Positions 34,982 through 44,600 of a stretch of 64,000 nucleotides of DNA are shown in pieces. Every line of letters begins with the position of its first letter. The first letter of the stretch is position 1. The translations under genes and the position numbers were made by a program. The notes under the pieces were generated by a model, which was not told the DNA's origin, made no database searches, and saw nothing but the letters and a program-made list of their open reading frames with translations. The stretch is from Marinomonas sp. CT5 (lineage in GTDB: Bacteria; Pseudomonadota; Gammaproteobacteria; Pseudomonadales; Marinomonadaceae): contig NZ_CP025572.1 in the NCBI RefSeq assembly GCF_018336975.1, positions 2,034,595 through 2,098,594 on the forward strand. The letters are read 5' to 3'.

Positions 34982-36976
34982 ATGCAAAACGTTACTCATA
35001 TACATCATGAAATGTTGCCATTACCCGATGGCACAAAACTCGCGTACCGTGCTTGGATGCCGAGCGATGCGAAAGATAATCCTGTTCCAGCTATCTTAGA
35101 ATTCCTTCCATACCGTAAAAATGACGGAACCATTGTTCGCGATGAAATTACCATGGCGCAAACAGCGGCGCAGGGCTACGCCTGTGTACGTGTAGATCTT
35201 CGTGGTTGTGGTGAATCGGAAGGTCATTCGACTGACGAATACACCGCCCAAGAGTTACAAGATGGCTGTGACATTATCGCTTGGTTGGCAAAACAAGAAT
35301 GGTGCAGTGGTCATGTCGGCATGGTAGGGATTTCATGGGGCGGCTTTAACTCCCTGCAAGTGGCCGCACTGAATCCACCGGCCTTAAAAGCCATCATCAC
35401 TCAGTGTTCTACAGATGACCGTTACGCAACCGATGTCCATTACATGGGGGGGTGTTTGCTGAATGACAATCTTGATTGGGCGTCTTTTTTCTGGGCATAC
35501 GCACAAGGCCGAGCGCCAGATGCCAAGTTAGTGGGAGAGGGCTGGAAAGCGCAATGGCTAGATCGATTAAACACAATGCCATTTCTCGCCAAACCCTGGC
35601 TTACCGAGCAAGTTCGCAACGAATACTGGAAGCACGGCTCAATCTGTGAAGATTACAGCGACATTAAGATTCCAGTGTATGCGATGAGTGGTTGGGCTGA
35701 TAACTACCGTGATACGGTTTTTCGCTTGCTGGAAAACTTGGACGTACCACGCAAAGGTTTGGTTGGCCCTTGGGCACATAAATACCCCAATATAGCCTAC
35801 CCAAACCCGAAAATGGATTATGTGAAAGAATCGGTTCGTTGGTGGGATCGTTGGTTAAAAGGCATAGAAAATGGCATTGATGATGAGCCTGAATTAACCT
35901 ATTACATGCAAGACAGTGTCCGTCCACAGACGGATTATGAACATCGCCCTGGACAATGGATTTCAGAAGCAACTTGGCCGTCACCCAAGACCAAGCTAAA
36001 AACCTTGTACCCGTCTAATGGTCAGTTGTTGGAAGCACCTCAACCCACGGCTTTAGCCGAGAAAATTTGTTCACCTCAGACAGTGGGGTTGAACGGTGGG
36101 CGGTTGTGTGTGGGAATTCGTCTTGCCATGGAGCAACCTGCGGATCAGCGTGCCGATGACGCAGGCTCTCTGTGTTTTGACACCTTGCCTCTAGAAGAAG
36201 ATCTCGCCATAGCGGGGCAAGTGATGGCCAATCTTGCTGTGCGTTGCGATAAACCAACCGCAAACCTTGCCGTACGTGTATCGGATGTCCATCCAGATGG
36301 TGCCGTGACTCGCATTAGTGTTGGGGTACTGAATTTAACCCATCGTGATAGCCATGAGTTTGTTGAGCCATTGACGCCCGGTGAGTTGTACCAAGTACAA
36401 GTGCCTATTACCCATGTGGCATATAAAGTACCAGCGGGTCACCGTTTACGAATCTCTGTTTCTACGGCATGTTGGCCACTTATCTGGCCTTCGCCTGATC
36501 GTGCGACCATTACATTAGACTCTTCCCAGAGCCGCATTGAGGTGCCTTATCGAACCGATTTGGTGACAGAGGTTGAGCCGCCAGCACTGGATACGCCTGT
36601 GGCTATTGACGGTGAAATGTTACGAGCGAGTAACAGTGAACGCATTGTTCATCAGGACTACAAAACGGGCTTGGTGACATTGGAAACGCACGATGACTTT
36701 GGTCGTCAATATTATAATTCTTGTGACAGCATGATTGATATGTCCATGAGTCAGTGGCAAACCATACATCCAGACGATCCATTATCGGCTGAGTCCAAAC
36801 TGGTGTTTGACTTAACGATGGGCCGAGAAGGCTGGTGGACTGGGCTGAAAGGTCTGTATCACATGCGTTGTGACAAACAGAATTTTTACATTACCAGCAC
36901 GTGGCAAGCCTTCCATGACGACGAGCTGATATTCAGCAAAGAGTTTGAGGAAACCATCAAACGAACGGGCGTTTAA
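34982..36976 (+). CDS. CocE/NonD-family acyl hydrolase (X-Pro dipeptidyl-peptidase S15 fold)
   Basis: 664 aa. The alpha/beta-hydrolase part is in the first 300 residues: nucleophile S118 in MVGISWGGFNSLQ, acid in YAMSGWADNYRD and base histidine in VGPWAHKYPN. The rest is the C-terminal jelly-roll domain of the family (LNLTHRDSHEF, VPAGHRLRISVSTACWPLIWPSPD). Relatives include cocaine esterase and glutaryl-7-ACA acylase, and act on esters or amides. No signal peptide is seen, so it is cytoplasmic. Paired with a BCCT carrier 28 bp downstream, it may hydrolyse an imported ester or amide of a quaternary amine; that is inference. RBS AAAGGA. Confidence 0.86.
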   Translation: MQNVTHIHHEMLPLPDGTKLAYRAWMPSDAKDNPVPAILEFLPYRKNDGTIVRDEITMAQTAAQGYACVRVDLRGCGESEGHSTDEYTAQELQDGCDIIAWLAKQEWCSGHVGMVGISWGGFNSLQVAALNPPALKAIITQCSTDDRYATDVHYMGGCLLNDNLDWASFFWAYAQGRAPDAKLVGEGWKAQWLDRLNTMPFLAKPWLTEQVRNEYWKHGSICEDYSDIKIPVYAMSGWADNYRDTVFRLLENLDVPRKGLVGPWAHKYPNIAYPNPKMDYVKESVRWWDRWLKGIENGIDDEPELTYYMQDSVRPQTDYEHRPGQWISEATWPSPKTKLKTLYPSNGQLLEAPQPTALAEKICSPQTVGLNGGRLCVGIRLAMEQPADQRADDAGSLCFDTLPLEEDLAIAGQVMANLAVRCDKPTANLAVRVSDVHPDGAVTRISVGVLNLTHRDSHEFVEPLTPGELYQVQVPITHVAYKVPAGHRLRISVSTACWPLIWPSPDRATITLDSSQSRIEVPYRTDLVTEVEPPALDTPVAIDGEMLRASNSERIVHQDYKTGLVTLETHDDFGRQYYNSCDSMIDMSMSQWQTIHPDDPLSAESKLVFDLTMGREGWWTGLKGLYHMRCDKQNFYITSTWQAFHDDELIFSKEFEETIKRTGV

Positions 36977-37004
36977 TCGATTATCTCTATGAGGATATTG
37001 TTCC

Positions 37005-38522
37005 ATGTTTAAGTCACTCAGACCGCTGGTCTTTTTTCCGACCTTTATTATTTTGGTTGGCGCGTTAATTTTCAGTTTGGTGAATTTGGATCTGTTTACT
37101 CAATACACCAAAATAGCCAACAACTTTGTGTTGGCGCACTTTTCTTGGCTGTTTAGTTTGGGGAGTTTCTATTTACTGGTGTTGATTGGTATTACGTACT
37201 TTTCGAAGCTGGGGAATATTCGTATCGGTGGCGAAAATGCGACACCGAAACTCAAAAAATCCCGTTGGTTCATGATTGTACTCTGTACAACCTTGGCTGT
37301 TGGGGTGTTATTTTGGACCACCGCAGAGCCCTTGTATCACGTCTATTCACCACCAGAAAGCTGGGGAATAGAGGCCAATAGCCCGAACGCCGTGCTGTTT
37401 GCTTTTTCGGCGATGTTTTTGCACTGGGGACCAACGCCCTATGCCATCTATGCTGTTCCCGCGTTAATCTTTGCTTTGGCGTTTCATAATCTAAAATTGC
37501 CTTACTCCATCAGTAGTTCATTGCGTCCTGTCTTTGGCAAATACGTTGATGGTCGCATGGGCAGTGTGATTGATGCCTTAGCTTTGTATTCCTTGGTGGT
37601 TGGCATGGCATCGTCCTTGGGGACGGGGGCGCTTACCCTGCTAGGTGGAGTAAGTCAGTACCTGCCAATTGAGCGCAATGCACTGACATTGGGTGTGATT
37701 ATTGCCGTGATTGTATTGACCTTTGTGTTGTCCGCAGCAAGCGGTTTGATCAAAGGCATTGCTCGCTTATCTATGATCAACTTCTGGCTGTTGATTGGCT
37801 TGTTTGTTTTCATCTTAATCTTCGGTCCAACCCTGTATATGCTCGGTATTGGTGTAGAAGGTCTTGGTGCTTTCTTGCAGAACTTCTTCCGACTCAGCCT
37901 ATTTACAGGGCAGGCCGCGAACGATCCATGGCCACAATGGTGGAGTGTATTCTATTGGGCTGTTTGGTTTGCTTGGGCACCGATTACCGCCATGTTCCTA
38001 GGTAAAATTGCCCGTGGCTACACAGTGCGTGAATTCATTCAAGTCAATGTGCTTTTCCCAAGCTTGTTTGTGTTGTTATGGATTTCAGTATTTTCTGGTG
38101 CGGCCATTTATATGGATCAAACCAGCAATGGTGCGTTGTACGCGATACTGAACGACGGCGGTATTGAGCAGTTGCTTTACCATATTTTTGGTGAACTCCC
38201 GCTTGGCTCTATCACCTCTTTGATTCTGGTGTTTATTGCGTTTATCTCCTATGTAACCGCAGCGGATTCGAGCACGGATGCTATCGGTGACTTGTGTGTG
38301 AAAAACTTCAATGCCGATTCGCAAGAAGGAACCGGCATGTCAATTAAAGTGCTATGGGGAACCATTATCGGCTTGGTCGCTTGGATCATGGTCAGCACGG
38401 TAGGCGTAGCCGGTGTTAAATCTCTGTCTAACTTAGGTGGCTTGCCTGCCACTCTGATTATTCTGTGTTGTAGTTTTACACTGGTGAAATGGATAAAGAA
38501 TCCATCCTTACTGAACAAGTAA
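37005..38522 (+). CDS. BCCT-family transporter (betaine/carnitine/choline type)
   Basis: 505 aa with about 12 membrane segments. Family marks: GVLFWTTAEPLYHVY, FLHWGPTPYAIYAVPALI, DALALYSLVVGMASSLGTGALTLLGG and the signature WWSVFYWAVWFAWAPITAMFLGKIARGYTVREF. BCCT carriers bring in betaine, choline, carnitine or DMSP-like zwitterions. There is no long C-terminal osmosensing tail, which suggests a catabolic rather than an osmoregulatory carrier. Co-transcription with the hydrolase is likely (28 bp, GAGGATATTG). Confidence 0.88.
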   Translation: MFKSLRPLVFFPTFIILVGALIFSLVNLDLFTQYTKIANNFVLAHFSWLFSLGSFYLLVLIGITYFSKLGNIRIGGENATPKLKKSRWFMIVLCTTLAVGVLFWTTAEPLYHVYSPPESWGIEANSPNAVLFAFSAMFLHWGPTPYAIYAVPALIFALAFHNLKLPYSISSSLRPVFGKYVDGRMGSVIDALALYSLVVGMASSLGTGALTLLGGVSQYLPIERNALTLGVIIAVIVLTFVLSAASGLIKGIARLSMINFWLLIGLFVFILIFGPTLYMLGIGVEGLGAFLQNFFRLSLFTGQAANDPWPQWWSVFYWAVWFAWAPITAMFLGKIARGYTVREFIQVNVLFPSLFVLLWISVFSGAAIYMDQTSNGALYAILNDGGIEQLLYHIFGELPLGSITSLILVFIAFISYVTAADSSTDAIGDLCVKNFNADSQEGTGMSIKVLWGTIIGLVAWIMVSTVGVAGVKSLSNLGGLPATLIILCCSFTLVKWIKNPSLLNK

Positions 38523-38552
38523 GTTTGGCATTACTCCCATAACAAGGAGAAC

Positions 38553-38590
38553 AAAAATGGCTTAGCACGTTAATGCTAAGCCATTTTTTT
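38553..38590. terminator. strong bidirectional terminator after the BCCT gene
   Basis: A perfect 15-bp stem (AAAAATGGCTTAGCA with TGCTAAGCCATTTTT), a 6-nt loop CGTTAA and seven Ts on the plus strand, five As opposite. It lies between convergent genes. An AAGGAG site just before it makes an apparent ATG-GCT-TAG start inside the stem. Confidence 0.85.
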
Positions 38591-38614
38591 ATTGAGACTT
38601 TAATGATGGCGGCT

Positions 38615-39388
38615 TTAAGGCAGTAGCTTCAAGACAATAAAACCAGTGAATAAAGCGATACTCACCGAAAACAGTGAGCCTAGCATCACGTATTCGGTAA
38701 ATTTTCTATCATGGGCTTCCCGTAAATCCCCCATGCGGAAAATGGATTTCGCGGCCAGTACAAACCCAACGGCGGTGTATTGTCCGTTTAAAATAAAGGT
38801 TAATACCAAAACACGTTCAAGGTAGCCTAGGTATTTGCCCGCATCCGGTAAGGATTGCACCTTCTTGTTTTGGGCATCACTGCCGTCCACATCTAAATCG
38901 GCCGACCATTTAGAAAGAATTTCACCCATAACGATAGAGGCTGGTTTTAGCATCATTAAATAAGCCAGAGCGATGAGCAAAGCCGCGTTGTAATCTATGT
39001 CATTGATGAGTGTTTTAAGTTGTTCTATCGCGCTATCAAAGAGGTAAAACCATAAAAATAGAATGCTGAGGACATGAAGTAACTGGTCGATGATAAACCA
39101 CAAAAAGCCTTGTCCCACTTTCACTTTTACATAATCGATTAGGCTATGAATAAACGCGAATAATAAACCGATGAAAAGCGAGCCTAGCAAGCTGTTGGGA
39201 GTGGCTAAACTCACAATCGCTAAGACAATGGCACCATGAACCAGACCGTGATAATACAAAGAGCGCGAGTGGCCTTGCTGGGTGTTTTTGTCTTTCACCC
39301 AAGCGTTGGGTTGTAAAAAGAAATCGCCAATCACGTGCCCCAGTAACAACAAGAGCAACACGGCCAAACCGTCGAATTGAAACATCAC
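38615..39388 (-). CDS. DUF3307 integral membrane protein
   Basis: 257 aa with about 6-7 hydrophobic segments. The N-terminal GHVIGDFFLQPNAWVKDKN and YYHGLVHGAIV, followed by FIHSLIDYVKVKV, are the conserved polar motifs of DUF3307 (Asp and His in helices, possible metal or transport site). Function is unknown. Its start overlaps the SatD stop by 4 bp (ATGA), and DUF3307-SatD pairs recur in many bacteria, which argues for joint action. It converges on the BCCT gene. Confidence 0.82.
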   Translation of the reverse strand: MMFQFDGLAVLLLLLLGHVIGDFFLQPNAWVKDKNTQQGHSRSLYYHGLVHGAIVLAIVSLATPNSLLGSLFIGLLFAFIHSLIDYVKVKVGQGFLWFIIDQLLHVLSILFLWFYLFDSAIEQLKTLINDIDYNAALLIALAYLMMLKPASIVMGEILSKWSADLDVDGSDAQNKKVQSLPDAGKYLGYLERVLVLTFILNGQYTAVGFVLAAKSIFRMGDLREAHDRKFTEYVMLGSLFSVSIALFTGFIVLKLLP

Positions 39389-40038
39389 GACTTACTCCCT
39401 ATTAACGTGGCTTCTATGACATCCAAAGTATCTAGTATCAAACTCGCGTTGGCACGTTGCAACCGTGAGGCTAATGAACGGCGGTGGATTCCCGTTTTCG
39501 CGGAAAGAGCCTCTTGAGTAAATTCTGGATAAAGAAGGCGAGGGAACAAGACTTCGGCCTGTTTTTCACTGAGCCCCGTCATCATAAAATCTAAGTGACG
39601 AATCAATAAATCACGGCTGGGGTTGGCTTCAACTGTGTCGGGCAAAGACAATTTGAGGCGTTCTTCCTCCATGTCTTTTAAAGCGCGCCCAGAGAGTTGA
39701 AAAGCTTCACCTTTGGCGGTTTTTCTCAGCTCCGTTTCGATCTGTTGATACTGGCCAATACCGATAGACACCCGAGCATCAGCGCCTTTTACACACCTCA
39801 TCAGCGTGAGCCTTAATAAGATAGCGCAGCGCAGCGCGTGTTTTGGCTCAGGGACAAATACCTGAAACTCATCACCGCGAAACACATCCCCTTGAGCATG
39901 AAACTCTTCTTGGAAAATACCAATAGTTTGCTCAATCTGCTGTAAACAAGCTTGGTGTGCTTCAGCAGACAAAGCACTAGAATTCACCATATCACCGGTT
40001 ATCACACCGCCAAGCGCCGCTTTGCTATTCAAACTCAT
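39385..40038 (-). CDS. SatD-family protein with C-terminal helix-turn-helix
   Basis: 217 aa from the ATG at 40038, 8 bp after GGGAGG; an ATG eight codons upstream would overlap that site. The N-terminal part reads GVITGDMVNSS, GDVFRGDEFQVFV and VSIGIGQY (SatD family, which recalls a nucleotide-cyclase-like fold with its RGDEFQ loop). The C-terminal 60 residues, FTQEALSAKTGIHRRSLASRLQ, look like a helix-turn-helix. The protein is probably a regulator, and the double inverted repeat just upstream is a natural target. The name derives from a Streptococcus acid-tolerance locus; function is not established. Confidence 0.8.
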   Translation of the reverse strand: MSLNSKAALGGVITGDMVNSSALSAEAHQACLQQIEQTIGIFQEEFHAQGDVFRGDEFQVFVPEPKHALRCAILLRLTLMRCVKGADARVSIGIGQYQQIETELRKTAKGEAFQLSGRALKDMEEERLKLSLPDTVEANPSRDLLIRHLDFMMTGLSEKQAEVLFPRLLYPEFTQEALSAKTGIHRRSLASRLQRANASLILDTLDVIEATLIGSKS

Positions 40039-40099
40039 GCATCCATCCTCCCAGCTCGCCAAGATTAATCGCTAAGTAAAGCCGTAATAAAAGCATAAA

Positions 40100-40159
40100 T
40101 TATTGACCAAAGCTAATTTGGTCAATAAATACTGACCAAATATGGTTTGGTTAGTATTT
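40100..40159. promoter_or_regulatory. double operator: two long inverted repeats upstream of satD
   Basis: First repeat: 12-bp arms TATTGACCAAA(T-flanked) at 40100-40111 and 40117-40128 around GCTAA, perfect. Second repeat: AAATACTGACCAAA at 40127-40140 and TTTGGTTAGTATTT at 40146-40159 around TATGG, 13 of 14 paired. The four half-sites share TGACCAAA/TTTGGTCA, and the centres are 29 bp apart. They lie 62-122 bp before the satD start on the minus strand. The exporter gene ends 11 bp beyond, so part may also act in its termination. Confidence 0.75.
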
Positions 40160-40170
40160 ATTTCAACCTA

Positions 40171-41106
40171 CTAAGAAGGGGTTGAGTCGGTCTGCATGCT
40201 TTTTTTGCGCTCCGACAGCCAGATCCCAGCCAGTACCATGGTCAGAGCGATAGCATGGTAAAAGTGGAATGTTTCGTGCAGCAGTAGCACGGCTAAAATG
40301 GGGGCGAAAATTGGCACAAAATTAATAAACACCCCAGCTCTGGCGGGGCCGATTAATTCCACTCCACGCATAAAAAATACCTGAGAAATCAGAGAGGGGA
40401 AGAACGAAATATACAGCACAATCAGCCAGCCTTTCGGAGTGGGCCAGTAAGCTGCTCCAGTGGCTATTTCATAGACCAGCGCGGGCAGCGCTGTGATGGC
40501 GCCAATACAGGACAAAACAGTAAAGAACACCATGGCAGAGACATTTGGTTTACTGCGTAGTGCCAAGGTGTAAATGGCATAGCAAACACAGGCGATCAAT
40601 ATATATCCATCCCCCGGATTAATTGACAGTTCTAGCAGCTTAGTTAGGTGGCCCTGAGTGGCCACCAAAGTCACCCCCACTAGAGTGAGAATAATCCCAA
40701 TGGACTGCAAAAGATGGGCCTTTTCTCGATACAGTGACATGGCTCCGAGCAGAACCAATACTGGCACACTGCCTTGAATGATCCCAATATTAATGGCGGT
40801 GGTCTGGTAAGCGGCAATGTAAAACAGGGAGTTAAAACAGGTGAAGCCCAAGGTCGCCATCAGTACCATTTTTAGCAAATGGGGACGCAGCAGGTGCCAT
40901 TCCTGACGGACTTGGCGGCCATAAAAGAACCACATCACGCTACTCACAATCAACCAACGTAAAGACACCACGGAGAGTGGTGAAACCTGAGCGATAGCCA
41001 GACGGCCAGCAATGGTATTCCCCCCCCAAAACAGAGTACATAAAATCAGTAAGACATAGGCATTGGAGTGAATGCGGGTAGTGAAGAAGCTCAGTAAAGC
41101 GGTCAT
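40171..41106 (-). CDS. EamA-family (DMT) drug/metabolite exporter
   Basis: 311 aa from the ATG at 41106, 6 bp after AAGGA; a TTG two codons upstream is less likely. Ten hydrophobic segments in two EamA halves: the first begins LLILCTLFWGGNTIAGRLA, with SVVSLRWLIVSSVMWFFYGR, and the second has IFAPILAVLLLHETFHFYHAIALTMVLAGIWLSE. Such proteins usually export amino acids or other metabolites. It sits at the head of the satD side, same strand, but with the operator region between. Confidence 0.85.
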   Translation of the reverse strand: MTALLSFFTTRIHSNAYVLLILCTLFWGGNTIAGRLAIAQVSPLSVVSLRWLIVSSVMWFFYGRQVRQEWHLLRPHLLKMVLMATLGFTCFNSLFYIAAYQTTAINIGIIQGSVPVLVLLGAMSLYREKAHLLQSIGIILTLVGVTLVATQGHLTKLLELSINPGDGYILIACVCYAIYTLALRSKPNVSAMVFFTVLSCIGAITALPALVYEIATGAAYWPTPKGWLIVLYISFFPSLISQVFFMRGVELIGPARAGVFINFVPIFAPILAVLLLHETFHFYHAIALTMVLAGIWLSERKKSMQTDSTPS

Positions 41107-41199
41107 TATCAATCCTTAAAATGGTACAGCGGATCCCAATTCATTTTTGCTTACCAGCATACCCATGCTGGCCTAGTGAATAAAGCAGAAACTCATTAT

Positions 41200-41640
41200 T
41201 CACCGTTGGATTTTTCTATGAATGGTGTGATTTTGGAGGATTGAGGCACAGACCCAAGCGTATTTGAGTGGCGATCCAAAGGCGCAAACTAATATGTTTA
41301 AGAGTAAAAATGCAAAACCGCCGCCGATCCAAAAAAGAGAAGGCTGCTTGTCATAAACCAGCAAAAAGCAAAAATAAACCATCGTTGGATATGTCTAGCT
41401 ACCTTTTCCCTTTTCCCTTTTCCCTTTTCCCAATATGTCGAAGCATTTGGTGTGAAAGCGACTACTAAACTCTGTGGCGTATTGAAGAACGCCTTGCTCT
41501 GCAAAGAATAGGCCTAAACGGCTGAAAGTGCGACAGCCATTATCCAATATATTTTCTAGTTCAGAGAGCCATTTTTGTTTTAAATAAATAATGATTCCAA
41601 ACCAAAGTGCCCAGGCAACTAACGAAGAATATGTAACTGG
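41200..41640 (-). pseudogene. decayed small membrane-protein gene interrupted at a heptanucleotide repeat
   Basis: On the minus strand an open stretch from 41640 to the TAG at 41395-41397 encodes a hydrophobic start (SSLVAWALWFGIIIYLKQK), an amphipathic middle and the repeat-encoded GKGKREKGKG, but it has no start codon. Past the TAG, in the same frame, ATG at 41382 opens 60 codons with a strong membrane helix (LFWIGGGFAFLLLNILVCAF), ending at 41200. In the next frame after the repeat another hydrophobic run reads RWFIFAFCWFMTSSLLFF. The parts look like one broken gene of about 140 codons. I do not recognise the family. It fills most of the 580-bp gap between the exporter and hsdR. Confidence 0.45.
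41404..41431. repeat. heptanucleotide repeat (TTTTCCC)4
   Basis: Four perfect 7-bp copies of TTTTCCC, preceded by CC. A unit length not divisible by three means each gain or loss changes the reading frame, as at phase-variable loci. It lies in the decayed gene described above. Confidence 0.9.
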
Positions 41641-41685
41641 CTATATAGAGGAATTATGATACTCATGCCTTCCATATACTCCTTA

Positions 41686-44600
41686 TTAAGCCCAGCTGTC
41701 AGACAGTGCCTCAGCTTGTTCTAGCACTAAACGGATAGCTTCATCAGACTTGTCTGGAGGATATTTAAAACGACGCAGCAGACGGCGTACGAGGTTTCTC
41801 ATACGAGCACGAACGCTTTCACGTTTCGACCAATCAACCGTTGCAGATTTTCTTAGCTGGTGTGTGAGCTCAATAGCGAGTTTGCGCAAGTTGTCATCAC
41901 CTAATTCTCTGACAGAGGCTTCATTGGCAACTAAGGCGCGATAGAAGGCGATCTCATCTGCTGTTAGATTCATTTCCTTCATCATCTCAGCATCAGCTTG
42001 CATTTCTTTCGCCCATTGAATCAGTTCTTCAATGACCTGAGCGGTTTCGATGCTGCGGTTATGGTATTTCTGAAGGGTTGCCATGATCCGGTCGGAGTAC
42101 TTTTTCTCTTGTACTTTGTCCGTTTTCATCCTGGCTTTGACTTCATCCCGTAGAAGTTTCTCTAATAATTCAACGGCGAGATTCTTCTCTTTCATGTGCT
42201 TCATGTCTTCTAAAAACTCGTCAGACAACAAGCCAATATTGGGTTTGTCTAAGCCAACCGTTGAAAAAATATCATCCACGCCATCAGAAACAATGGCGTT
42301 ATTTAAAATCTGACGAAGGGCTGAATTACGTAATTCATCACTGCGTTTTTGATCCACAGTGGAGTGTTTTAAAAACGCCGTTTTAACGGCGCCGTAAAAG
42401 GCAATTTCACTTTTATATGGTTCGACTTCGTCAAGGGTATTGCATAAGGAATAAGCTTTGTTTAGCTGTGCCATCGCATCAAGAAAGCGGCGCTTTCCGT
42501 CACGTACTTCTTTGCCTTCTCGGTTAGTGTGGCTCAAGCCGGATATATGGTTTACCGCCCCTGGTAATAGCTGAAGAGGCTTACTTTCGTAATCGTCAAG
42601 ATAGGAAAAAACGGAACCGTTATCAGACGGTGTGGCAAACATGCCACGGATAATATCGATGCGCTCTTCTAAGTAAGCGAACGCCTCTGCGGTATCAACG
42701 GTAGGTTGGCCTTTACCTTTGCTATTAGTATAGGTTTTTAGTGCATCTTTCAGGTCGTTGGCAATGCCGAGGTAATCCACTACCAAGCCACCAGGTTTGT
42801 CTTTAAAAACGCGGTTTACGCGCGCAATGGCCTGCATCAGATTATGGCTTTTCATTGGCTTGTCTATGTACATGGTGTGACAGCAAGGTGCATCAAAGCC
42901 AGTGAGCCACATATCCCGTACAATGACGAGTTTTAGCTCATCGTCTGTATCTTTAAAGCGCTTTTCAAAGAGTTTTTTGGTTTTCTTATCATAGATATGC
43001 GCCTGCATCTTTTGACGATCCGAGGCAGAGCCAGTCATGACTATTTTAATGGCGCCTTTGCTGGGATCCTCATCGTGCCATTCTGGTTTAAGCTTAATAA
43101 TGGCATCGTATAAATCGACACAGATTTCACGGCTCATGCCAACGATCATCGCTTTACCAGGGAAGGTTTCGCAGCGAGTGGTAAAATGCTCCACAAGGTC
43201 TTTTGCTACTGCATCAATGCGCGGTTGCGCACCGACCAGTTTTTCGAGAGCAGACCATTGGGATTTAATTCTCTCACGGCTAGCGGTTTCTTCTTCCTCA
43301 CCGATTTCGTCTTCCACTTCATCGTTCAGTGCTTCTATCTTGTCTTGATTGATATCGAGCTTCGCTAAACGTGATTCATAATAAATAGGCACAGTCGCGC
43401 CGTCGTCTACGGCATCTTGAATATCATAAATCGAAACATAATCACCAAAGACACTTCGAGTGTCCTTGTCATCTTTATCAATTGGCGTGCCAGTGAAACC
43501 GATAAAGGATGCATTGGGTAGGGCATCACGCATGTACTTGGAATAACCGTACACATAGCGTTTACCAATCACTTCACCTTTCTCGTCTTTTATATCGACT
43601 AGACGCGCCTTGTTACCATATTGGCTACGATGGGCTTCATCTGAAATGACAATAATGTTTGAGCGTTCAGAGAGCCTTGGATGCTCCGTTTCTTTTTCCA
43701 ATAATGAGAACTTTTGAACCGTGGTAAAGATAATGCCACCGGATTGGCGGTCTAGTAGCAACTCACGCAATTCGTCGCGTCCATCGGCTTGCTGCGGCGT
43801 TTGTTTTAAGGTTTCACTTGCCATGGAAAAGGTGTTGAAGAGCTGACTATCCAAATCATTACGATCCGTTACTACCACAAGTGTTGGGTTATTAAGCTCG
43901 GGCTGTTGTAATAATTTGCTGGCATAACACACCATGGAAATACTTTTTCCGCTGCCTTGGGTATGCCAAACTACCCCTGCTTTTCGGCTACCGGGCTTGA
44001 CTTTTTCAAGGTAAGTCGCGCGTCGCTCACCAAGCCCCGTTTGACTGTCTGCCGCGATGACGGTTGCTTGCACTGCGGCACGAACAGCGTGGAATTGATG
44101 ATAGCCAGCAATCTTTTTGATTACTTTGTCGCCATTGTTCTCAAACAAGATAAAGTATCGTAAATAATCCAACAAAAGCTCAGGTTTGAAAAAGCCTCGT
44201 ATCAAGGTTTCCAATTGAAACTCTAATAACGGTTTATCGTCTTCGTTATTGATGGCTTTCCAAGGTAAGTAACGCTCTTGATTTGCGGTAAGAGAACCAA
44301 CACGTGCCACCCAGCCGTCACTTACCACTAAGGCTTCGTTAAAGACAAACAAGTCTGAGATTTCGTCTTTATAGGTTTGCAGTTGGTTGTAAGCATTCCA
44401 AATATCGGTTTGTTCGTTGGCGGGATTTTTAAGCTCGATCACCGCCATTGGCAGACCATTGATAAACACAACAATATCCGGGCGGCGGTTGCCTTTAGTC
44501 CCTGTAATGGTGAACTGATTAACGACTAAGAATTCGTTGTTATTTGGCTCATTAAAGTCGATCAAGCGAACATGAGTATGCTTGGTAATCTGCTCGCCAT

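Noticed and set aside
41298..41504. 68-codon frame through the heptanucleotide tract
   Set aside because: Its first half is out of frame with the conserved-looking upstream part; treated as a piece of a broken gene, not a separate gene.
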